From contig JALEUF010000019.1 of the NCBI GenBank assembly GCA_022781015.1, forward strand, positions 1 to 6,835: a stretch of DNA of 6,835 nucleotides, read 5' to 3'. The translations under genes and the position numbers were made by a program. The notes under the pieces were generated by a model. The model saw nothing but the letters and a program-made list of their open reading frames with translations. It was not told the DNA's origin and did not search any database. Source of the stretch: Caryophanales bacterium (lineage in GTDB: Bacteria; Bacillota_I; Bacilli_A; RFN20; CAG-826). Below, in pieces: positions 1 through 4,749 of this stretch (positions within the stretch are counted from its first letter, which is position 1; each line of letters begins with the position of its first letter).

Positions 1-587
1 TTAAATGATAAAATCATTTTGAAATAAATGAAATTTATTATTGAAAACGCCTGAATTTCAGCCGTTTTTGCGGTGTATATGATAAAACATTGTTAGTTGA
101 TTTCGATTGGCAAAATATTAATTGCTTTTGTTGATATCTTCTACTAATTTTATTTCAGTTATCAAGGATTCGTTGACAACTGAAGTATCTATCGCATTGA
201 TTGAGCATAACAATACTGTTTCTTTATTTTTGATTCCCTTATGAACAAGAAGAAGCGTATTTCAATAAAATTAATTGTTTTTATGTTTATTATTTAAATT
301 AATGGCTAAGAACTTTGTTTAGGCTTTTGCCCTTCGATATGGCGATTATCTAAGGCATTTGCGCTCTTTTGGCTTCTCTATTGCAAATAATAAAATCCTT
401 TTTTCGATTTCGATTCATATCCAACGTAATTGATGATGTCTTAATCATAATAAGTTATAGGGTATATTTTGCCACCGGAAGAAGTGGTTGCGTTTTTTGC
501 AATAACTACCGCACAAAAATTTACACTTACAGATTAATTATGAGCCGAGAGTTCGAACCTGCAACGATGGATAAAATAGAATTTAAC
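1..587. other. AT-rich stretch with no convincing gene
   Basis: No open frame here has both a plausible length and a ribosome binding site. An 82-codon frame from 369 to 617 runs through the tRNA operon terminator and has no Shine-Dalgarno. A tiny frame at 241-297 encodes an 18-residue basic-plus-hydrophobic peptide beginning MNKKKRISIK. It looks like the start of a signal peptide but stops at once and also lacks a ribosome binding site, so it may be a gene remnant or chance. Small structures are an inverted repeat at 44-68, and another at 154-184 (TTCAGTT/AACTGAA arms) that contains an isolated perfect TTGACA at 173-178 without a good -10. The stretch could be eroded coding sequence or an unrecognised RNA, and the sequence does not decide between these. 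Confidence 0.5.
44..68. terminator. possible weak intrinsic terminator hairpin
   Basis: The arms AAAACG and CGTTTT enclose an inner CTG/CAG pair with a C-C mismatch between the two stems and an AATTT loop. The right side runs into five T (65-69) and the left side has four A. It could end a gene lying to the left of the window on the plus strand, or one coming from the right. The stem is short and interrupted, so this is tentative. Confidence 0.3.
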
Positions 588-615
588 AAAAAAAGGATTG
601 ACCTTAATCAATCCT
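588..615 (-). terminator. intrinsic terminator of the tRNA operon
   Basis: A perfect 8-bp stem (AGGATTGA at 594-601, TCAATCCT at 608-615) encloses a six-base loop. Read on the minus strand it is followed directly by seven T (588-594; the first T also closes the stem). It lies 13 bases beyond the 3' CCA of tRNA-Glu, the expected place for the end of the minus-strand tRNA transcript. Confidence 0.85.
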
Positions 616-627
616 AGAAGTGACTAC

Positions 628-704
628 TGGTGACCTGTACGGGATTCGAACCCATGAATGTATCCTTGAAAGGGATATGAGTTAAGCCTCTTCTCCAACA
701 GGCC
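628..704 (-). tRNA. tRNA-Glu (anticodon UUC)
   Basis: The reverse strand folds as a complete cloverleaf. The acceptor stem GGCCTGT (704-698) pairs with ACAGGTC (638-632), including one G-U pair. A GAG/CTC D stem follows. The anticodon stem is TATCC/GGATA with loop CTTTCAA, giving anticodon TTC at 670-668. The T arm is ATGGG, TTCGAAT, CCCGT. The discriminator is A and the 3' CCA is encoded (630-628). The 5' part resembles the usual Bacillota tRNA-Glu, which begins GGCCCGTTGG. Only two bases separate it from the CCA end of the upstream tRNA-Asn, so the two are processed from one precursor. It reads the glutamate codons GAA and GAG. Confidence 0.96.
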
Positions 705-706
705 AG

Positions 707-781
707 TGGCGCTTGCTATAGGGCTCGAACCTACAACCGATCGGTTAACAGCCGATTGCTCTACCATTGAGCTAAGCAAGC
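707..781 (-). tRNA. tRNA-Asn (anticodon GUU)
   Basis: The reverse strand gives a clean cloverleaf. The acceptor stem GCTTGCT (781-775) pairs perfectly with AGCAAGC (717-711). The D stem is GCTC/GAGC with the AATGGTA loop. The anticodon stem is ATCGG/CCGAT with loop CTGTTAA, hence anticodon GTT. The T arm is GTAGG, TTCGAGC, CCTAT. The discriminator is G, as usual for asparagine tRNAs, and CCA is encoded at 709-707. It is the promoter-proximal gene of the two-tRNA operon and reads the asparagine codons AAC and AAU. Confidence 0.96.
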
Positions 782-787
782 GCTTAT

Positions 788-802
788 CGCGCCTTAAGCG
801 CG
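788..802 (-). other. GC-rich leader hairpin of the tRNA precursor
   Basis: CGCGC (788-792) and GCGCG (798-802) form a five-bp stem around the loop CTTAA, striking against the AT-rich surroundings. It begins about where transcription from the predicted promoter would start and ends six bases before the mature 5' end of tRNA-Asn. It would therefore cap the 5' leader of the precursor and may help RNase P processing or stability; that role is inference. Confidence 0.45.
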
Positions 803-808
803 TTACAT

Positions 809-837
809 ATTCTATTAAGAGAGAAAGGCAAATGCAA
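809..837 (-). promoter_or_regulatory. sigma-A type promoter of the tRNA-Asn/tRNA-Glu operon
   Basis: On the minus strand a -35 box TTGCAT (837-832) and a -10 box TAGAAT (814-809) are separated by exactly 17 bases. Transcription would start near 802, giving a roughly 20-base leader before tRNA-Asn. Spacing and position fit a housekeeping promoter for a stable RNA operon. Confidence 0.7.
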
Positions 838-950
838 TAAAAACTTTCTAAAATGTTCACCTTTTTCACTCTTGATAGCAAAACTATGTTAAAAAGAAAG
901 TAAAAGCATTAAATTTATATAGGTGTATACTCAATCAAAGAGGTTAATTT

Positions 951-1409
951 ATGAAAGTAAAATTTGATGAAAATGGCGTTAGGGTTGATATAAAAGATAA
1001 TAAAGTAATTGATGTAGACGAAGTTAATAATAAGAAAAAGAAAAGATTGCAGGATAGAATCGCTTCCGTCATAGATTCGTCTTCTTTTGGAGTGTCATTG
1101 CTTTGCTATATATTATTATCCCTAGTTTGGTTTAAAGTCTCATTCCCTTCTGGATATTCTTCTTGGGTAGTTTTTGTTCCTATAATCCTATTTGGTTCAA
1201 TTCCTGGAAATGTCTATAGAGCAATAGTAAGAAAAGATTTCAATATATTCCCAATATGGTCGATTGCTTTGATAGTCTATCTATTCTTAGGCACAACATT
1301 TGCCTTATGGCATCCATATTGGTTAATCTTGTTATTGATTCCAGTCTATTATTCGATATTCTCTCCTATCTCTAGATTATTAAAGGATAAAAGAGAAGGG
1401 AAAATATAA
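951..1409 (+). CDS. small four-helix integral membrane protein of unknown function
   Basis: This 152-residue protein has a hydrophilic, highly charged N-terminus (residues 1-45), including the basic stretch NKKKKRLQDR. Four hydrophobic segments follow, at about 46-63, 69-90, 99-118 and 119-141, and then a short basic tail. The segment around 116-133 (ALWHPYWLILLLIPVYYS) matches a motif I associate with small Bacillota membrane proteins or the membrane half of larger sensor or HTH proteins. I cannot assign a family. There are no cysteines in a lipobox and no signal peptidase site, so it should stay in the cytoplasmic membrane with its charged N-terminus probably inside. The start is set by an AAAGAGG ribosome binding site seven bases upstream. 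The stop codon abuts the start of the glycosylase gene, so the two are one transcription unit. No strong promoter is visible, only a TATACT at 926-931 without a convincing -35. Confidence 0.85.
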   Translation: MKVKFDENGVRVDIKDNKVIDVDEVNNKKKKRLQDRIASVIDSSSFGVSLLCYILLSLVWFKVSFPSGYSSWVVFVPIILFGSIPGNVYRAIVRKDFNIFPIWSIALIVYLFLGTTFALWHPYWLILLLIPVYYSIFSPISRLLKDKREGKI

Positions 1410-1958
1410 ATGAAGCGGTGCAAGTGGTGTAACACTTCTAATCCTAGATATATTGATTATCACGATAATATATGGGGTAAACCCAATTTTGATTCTAGAT
1501 ACATGTATATGATGTTTATCCTAGAATCTTTTCAAGCAGGATTATCATGGGAAACTATCCTAAACAAAATCGATGCCTTTAAAGAGGATTATGATGATTT
1601 CGATATAAGGAAAGTAAAAGAATATAGCCAAGATAAAATAGATTTCCTTTGCAATGACAAAAGGATTATCAGGAATAAATCCAAGATATTAGCAAGCATC
1701 TCCAATTCAAAGCTTTATTACCAAATAGAAAAGGAATATGGCTCCTTTTATGATTTTCTTAAAACATTTACCAAAGGCAAGACATATTATGAAATAGATA
1801 TGGTTAGTTCCCCTTTATCAATGGAAATATCACTTGAATTGAAAAGAAGGGGATTTAAATATTGCGGTCCAAAAATCATCTATTCTTACTTACAAGCGAT
1901 AGGAATAATCTATTCTCATGATAAGGATTGCTATTTATATAAATGGAATAATAACTAA
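1410..1958 (+). CDS. tag: DNA-3-methyladenine glycosylase I (Tag)
   Basis: Monofunctional glycosylase of base excision repair: it cuts the N-glycosidic bond of 3-methyladenine in alkylated DNA, leaving an abasic site, and acts in the cytoplasm. The 182 residues cover the whole family (E. coli Tag has 187). The N-terminal block RCKWC...YIDYHDNIWG carries Trp6 and Tyr17 of the base pocket. Glu39 and Trp47 in ILESFQAGLSWETI match E. coli Glu38 and Trp46. The zinc-snap ligands are all present: Cys4 and His18 near the start, His170 and Cys174 near the end, with the family's four-residue H-to-C spacing. The block RRGFKYCGPKIIYSYLQAIG is typical of the C-terminal half. The start directly follows the upstream stop, and its binding site GAAGGG lies inside the previous gene, so translation is probably coupled. 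Nothing suggests loss of function. No clear terminator follows. Confidence 0.96.
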   Translation: MKRCKWCNTSNPRYIDYHDNIWGKPNFDSRYMYMMFILESFQAGLSWETILNKIDAFKEDYDDFDIRKVKEYSQDKIDFLCNDKRIIRNKSKILASISNSKLYYQIEKEYGSFYDFLKTFTKGKTYYEIDMVSSPLSMEISLELKRRGFKYCGPKIIYSYLQAIGIIYSHDKDCYLYKWNNN

Positions 1959-2070
1959 CTAAATTGATACACGTCCTTAATGGATTTTGAAAAAAATAAA
2001 GTTTCGACAGTTTCTATATTTTAAAAATTCCTTGTTTACGTAGATAAATATTTTTAGGTAGTATTTAGTT

Positions 2071-2075
2071 AGGAG
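2071..2075 (+). promoter_or_regulatory. strong ribosome binding site of the secreted protein gene
   Basis: AGGAG lies eight bases before the ATG at 2084, which fixes the start. Its first two bases belong to the right arm of a 10-bp inverted repeat (2063-2072) whose left arm (1955-1964) overlaps the tag stop codon, so long-range pairing could partly cover it. No convincing promoter is visible in the 125-base gap; a TTTACG/TAGTAT pair spaced 18 is the nearest and is weak. Confidence 0.6.
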
Positions 2076-2083
2076 TTTTAATT

Positions 2084-3634
2084 ATGAAAATTTATACAAA
2101 GACTATATTGCTTCTAATGCCTTTGCTTGCTTTCTCTTGTGGCAATCAAGAATGTATCACTAGTAGCAATCCTGGCCCAACTCAAACACATGAACACACC
2201 CCATCAACAACATATTCAAAAGATGAATATGGACATTATCATGCATGTAGTTGCGACAAAAACGTTCGTTTTGATTTCGCACCTCATACATTTGCTAAAA
2301 ATGATGATGGATTCTATACCTGCTCAACTTGTGGTTATGTAAAAGATGCTGATAAGAATGAAATCTATAACATAATTAAGAAAGCGATTAAAAATACGAA
2401 TGAATACAAAGGAAACCTTTCTTTAGAATCATCTAGCATTATTGATTATGGTGGGGCGAAAGAAAGGAGTATTACTAATGCCGCTTCTGATTTAGCTAGC
2501 GGAAAATTTGTCGAAAAAGCCGTTAGTGGGGAATATGATCCATCAAATGAAACTTGGACAGAGAAGACTGAATTACGGAAACTAGAAATAGAAGAAGATA
2601 AATACACCGTTTATGAGCAAGATAATAAAGGAGTAGTTACTTCTAATATCGTAGATAAGACCTATGCCGAAGCTGAATTAGCTAATCCTTGGGAGACTAT
2701 TGGAAGTTTCTTCTATAAAGGTGACAATTCATTTACCAAAATCCTTCTTAGGATTAATAGCTTTGCCGAATTAAATGAAGGTTTTGCCAAGATATTCTCA
2801 CTTAATGCAGCAGAAGTTGGCAATATAAAAATCGACGTTGAATCTAAAGACAATTTATATACATTGGCGTTAGAAGGCACTGCTTATCAGCAAAACAATA
2901 ACGAAGGAATGAAACTTGGCATTGTCAAAGGCGGATATAAATTCGTTTTCGATAAAGACAAGCTTAGGGAATTTACATTTGGAAGCGAAAGTACCGTCGA
3001 TTCAATTGCCTTAGAAGAGCCTATGAAAATGGTTGATGATAGCACCATCAAGTTCAAATATGAGTTTGATAATGACTTATATACTTCAGTTGACTTTGAA
3101 ACCAAACCAGTTCCAACTGAAGCAATCTATGGAAGAATTAATATTATATTTGAAGGTGGATATCGCTATGCTAATTCAACTTCAAAGCCAATTGGAGAAA
3201 AAGTAGCGGATGCCGGAGCTGCTTTAGGGGTAAATCTATATTATGATGAAGTTTTGAAGAAAAAAGTAACCGAAGAAGAAGTATTCACTTGCGCCACAAA
3301 AACTTATTATGCCGAACCAATAAAAGAAGCGACCCGTGCATTCGTTATCTATCAAAGGGAAATCAATTACAAAGCACCAGAACTATTTAAGAAATATATG
3401 GTTGACTATACTTCTAAGTCAGTGTATTTCTATCAACAACATTCTGTAGACACTACATACACGGTCCCGTCTAGTTTATTGCCTAGCGATAATGAAGTGA
3501 CTAATTTGAATGCCAAAGTTACTCTCAATGGCGTTGCCTTCGACTTATCTAGCCCAGTAATTAATATTACAAAAGGCAATCTATATACCTTAAAGACTAC
3601 TCAAGATGGAGTAGCTGAACCATTCAATTACTAA
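2084..3634 (+). CDS. large secreted protein, probable lipoprotein, with duplicated His/Cys N-terminal module
   Basis: A 516-residue exported protein of unknown function. Residues 1-18 form a signal peptide: Lys2/Lys6, then a hydrophobic core. A likely lipidation cysteine is Cys19 in LLAFSCGN, although alanine at -3 and phenylalanine at -2 are unusual for a lipobox. A Ser/Thr/Pro-rich linker leads to a His/Cys-rich module (36-84): HEH, then GHYHACSC (50-57), PHTF (67-70) and YTCSTCGY (78-85). The two halves look like a degenerate tandem repeat, 44-57 against 70-83, sharing aromatic-x-K-[DN]-x-x-G-x-Y and the final Cys. Such modules suggest metal binding; this is inference. The remaining 430 residues are polar, with alternating strands suggesting a beta-rich extracellular domain that I do not recognise. 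There is no LPXTG motif or C-terminal anchor. The gene has its own AGGAG site and ends just before a bidirectional terminator. Confidence 0.88.
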   Translation: MKIYTKTILLLMPLLAFSCGNQECITSSNPGPTQTHEHTPSTTYSKDEYGHYHACSCDKNVRFDFAPHTFAKNDDGFYTCSTCGYVKDADKNEIYNIIKKAIKNTNEYKGNLSLESSSIIDYGGAKERSITNAASDLASGKFVEKAVSGEYDPSNETWTEKTELRKLEIEEDKYTVYEQDNKGVVTSNIVDKTYAEAELANPWETIGSFFYKGDNSFTKILLRINSFAELNEGFAKIFSLNAAEVGNIKIDVESKDNLYTLALEGTAYQQNNNEGMKLGIVKGGYKFVFDKDKLREFTFGSESTVDSIALEEPMKMVDDSTIKFKYEFDNDLYTSVDFETKPVPTEAIYGRINIIFEGGYRYANSTSKPIGEKVADAGAALGVNLYYDEVLKKKVTEEEVFTCATKTYYAEPIKEATRAFVIYQREINYKAPELFKKYMVDYTSKSVYFYQQHSVDTTYTVPSSLLPSDNEVTNLNAKVTLNGVAFDLSSPVINITKGNLYTLKTTQDGVAEPFNY

Positions 3635-3646
3635 TAGGAAGATAAA

Positions 3647-3680
3647 AAAGAAGCTTCTAGGATTGTCTAGGAGCTTCTTT
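3647..3680. terminator. bidirectional intrinsic terminator between convergent genes
   Basis: A 14-bp stem with one G-U-type wobble (3647-3660 against 3667-3680) encloses the loop GATTGT. On the minus strand the hairpin runs into six T and begins three bases after the stop codon of the 3684-4502 gene, which makes it a textbook terminator there. On the plus strand it follows the stop codon of the secreted protein gene by 12 bases and has a weaker T-rich tail, TTTGATTT. It probably serves both genes. Confidence 0.9.
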
Positions 3681-3683
3681 GAT

Positions 3684-4502
3684 TTAGGAAACAAATTGGA
3701 CAGTAGTTTCAAATTTTAATAACTTATCAGTAGTGGAATATAGTTCATCCCTCATTATTCCGAAATCTGTTTGGTTAGTAGGTTTCTTATCTTTCTTATA
3801 TTGGAATATATTCCCTACGTAATTGCTATTGATATCCAAATTGATGGTCATTGGGAATTTATAATAACTAACACCAGACATGTCGATTTCCTCGTTATGA
3901 GGCAATGCATTAGCGCCGATTATGTTTCCGGCTATTATCAATTGGTTTTCTCCAACTTGGGAGAAATACTTAGTTTCTTTTGTAGCAGGACTATTACTAC
4001 CTGCATTGTTGCTATCTTTTATTTCTATATATTTAGATAAAGGAGAAGCAATATCGATAACAGTGGTATAGCTACTTCCTACATTGGATTTGTTTAATTC
4101 GTTATATGCAATAACGGATATATAATAATCTAGATGTAGGTATTTAACCCTATATCCGCCATTGGTTTCAAAATATATTCCCCTTGTGTTATAAGGTGGA
4201 ATACCATTTTCTTCAACGCTATTTGTATGTATTTCCAAAGGATCTTTTTCGCCTTGGTCAAGACAAATCTCGAATAAAGTGGAATCATTTAATTCGATTT
4301 GAGCATCGTTTCCAGTTTCATCAATATATGTTAATTGTTTCTTGATGAATCCTTTGCCGTCAATCTTATCGGTTACATCCACATTGCCATTAGCATTAGT
4401 TGCAACTTCATGGTCATAGAAATAGAAGACAGAAAAACCGCTACCGACAATAGCAGTAGTCATTACTAATCCGATTAGAGGTATAAAGATGCTTCTTTTC
4501 AT
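3684..4502 (-). CDS. exported membrane-anchored protein of unknown function
   Basis: A 272-residue protein. The N-terminus has Lys2-Arg3 followed by a hydrophobic segment at about 5-29 ending GSGFSVFYFYD, then a polar exterior region to the C-terminus. There is no cysteine near the cleavage zone (the only one seen is Cys80), so it is not a lipoprotein. The segment may be an uncleaved anchor or an unusual signal peptide. The Gly-rich end with aromatics and aspartate, then an Asn/Gly-rich stretch and VDVTDK, recalls SipW-processed leaders of TasA/camelysin-type surface proteins. That resemblance is weak and the spacing is not exact. The body (50-272) is rich in Thr, Asn and Tyr with likely beta strands, and I do not recognise it. 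The open frame extends 22 codons further upstream to 4568, but ATG at 4502 is chosen: AAAGGA lies six bases before it and the signal-like segment then begins properly. The gene is divergent from the sensor kinase. Confidence 0.85.
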   Translation of the reverse strand: MKRSIFIPLIGLVMTTAIVGSGFSVFYFYDHEVATNANGNVDVTDKIDGKGFIKKQLTYIDETGNDAQIELNDSTLFEICLDQGEKDPLEIHTNSVEENGIPPYNTRGIYFETNGGYRVKYLHLDYYISVIAYNELNKSNVGSSYTTVIDIASPLSKYIEIKDSNNAGSNSPATKETKYFSQVGENQLIIAGNIIGANALPHNEEIDMSGVSYYKFPMTINLDINSNYVGNIFQYKKDKKPTNQTDFGIMRDELYSTTDKLLKFETTVQFVS

Positions 4503-4508
4503 AATTTT

Positions 4509-4532
4509 TCCTTTGACCCCGCTCACATTATA
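4509..4532 (-). promoter_or_regulatory. -10 element and ribosome binding site of the 3684-4502 gene
   Basis: On the minus strand a perfect TATAAT (4532-4527) precedes the AAAGGA ribosome binding site (4514-4509) and the ATG at 4502. The implied start near 4520 gives an mRNA leader of about 18 bases. It excludes the longer frame beginning at 4568, which would start upstream of the promoter. No good -35 box is present at 17 bases; the region there is AT-rich (TTATTA-like), so an activator may be needed. Confidence 0.55.
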
Positions 4533-4677
4533 CATATAATTTTTTCTACCATAATAAAAAAAGCTCACTTATTAAGTCGATTTTATGTAATAAACGCTTA
4601 GTTTTTAACTAATTATTAATAAAGACTCTTGAAAAATAACCTTTTTATCGTAATTAATATATAAGGAAAGCGGGGAA

Positions 4678-4707
4678 TTGACTTCATTCGAATGAATTGA
4701 TTATTCT
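4678..4707 (+). promoter_or_regulatory. candidate promoter of the two-component operon
   Basis: The -35-like TTGACT (4678-4683) and -10-like TATTCT (4702-4707) are 18 bases apart, giving a start near 4714 and a leader of about 36 bases before the kinase ATG. The -35 is strong and the -10 only fair. A perfect palindrome fills the first half of the spacer and overlaps the last base of the -35 box, so binding there would affect initiation. Another option, TTGAAA at 4629-4634 with an AT-rich -10 near 4655, has poor spacing. Confidence 0.5.
4683..4696. promoter_or_regulatory. 14-bp perfect palindrome, possible operator
   Basis: TTCATTCGAATGAA reads the same on both strands. It lies inside the candidate promoter of the kinase/regulator operon, about 150 bases from the -10 of the divergent gene. 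A dimeric DNA-binding protein, possibly the response regulator itself, could bind here. This is an inference from symmetry and position. Confidence 0.4.
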
Positions 4708-4715
4708 TAAGGTAT

Positions 4716-4739
4716 TTAGAAGCGAAAATAGGCTTCTAA
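4716..4739 (+). other. stem-loop in the leader of the sensor kinase gene
   Basis: A perfect 8-bp stem (TTAGAAGC/GCTTCTAA) with an eight-base loop GAAAATAG is followed by the T-rich TTTCTTT, and the kinase ATG comes 11 bases after the stem. No Shine-Dalgarno is visible between stem and ATG. The hairpin could limit initiation or act as a weak attenuator. Confidence 0.4.
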
Positions 4740-4749
4740 TTTCTTTAGA

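Noticed and set aside
473..516. Hairpin CCAC/GTGG followed by six T, as a plus-strand terminator
   Set aside because: The stem is only four base pairs with an eight-base loop, and no gene precedes it.
538..570. Possible third tRNA (GAGTTCGAACCTGC looks like a T-loop)
   Set aside because: The bases flanking TTCGAAC do not pair as a T stem on either strand, and no acceptor or anticodon arm can be built around it. It could at most be a remnant.
369..617. 82-codon plus-strand open frame
   Set aside because: No ribosome binding site, odd composition, and it ends inside the terminator hairpin of the minus-strand tRNA operon.
624..881. 85-codon minus-strand open frame
   Set aside because: It runs through both tRNA genes and their promoter and is a shadow of structured RNA.
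1959..2083. Terminator after tag
   Set aside because: There are A/T runs but no stem of useful length near them; only the long-range 10-bp repeat was found.
3771..4040. 89-codon plus-strand open frame inside the minus-strand surface protein gene
   Set aside because: It is antisense to a gene with a good ribosome binding site, signal segment and terminator, and has no ribosome binding site of its own.
4503..4568. 22-residue N-terminal extension of the 3684-4502 gene
   Set aside because: It would begin upstream of the TATAAT, has no ribosome binding site, and would bury the signal-like segment behind a polar stretch; ATG at 4502 has AAAGGA at good spacing.
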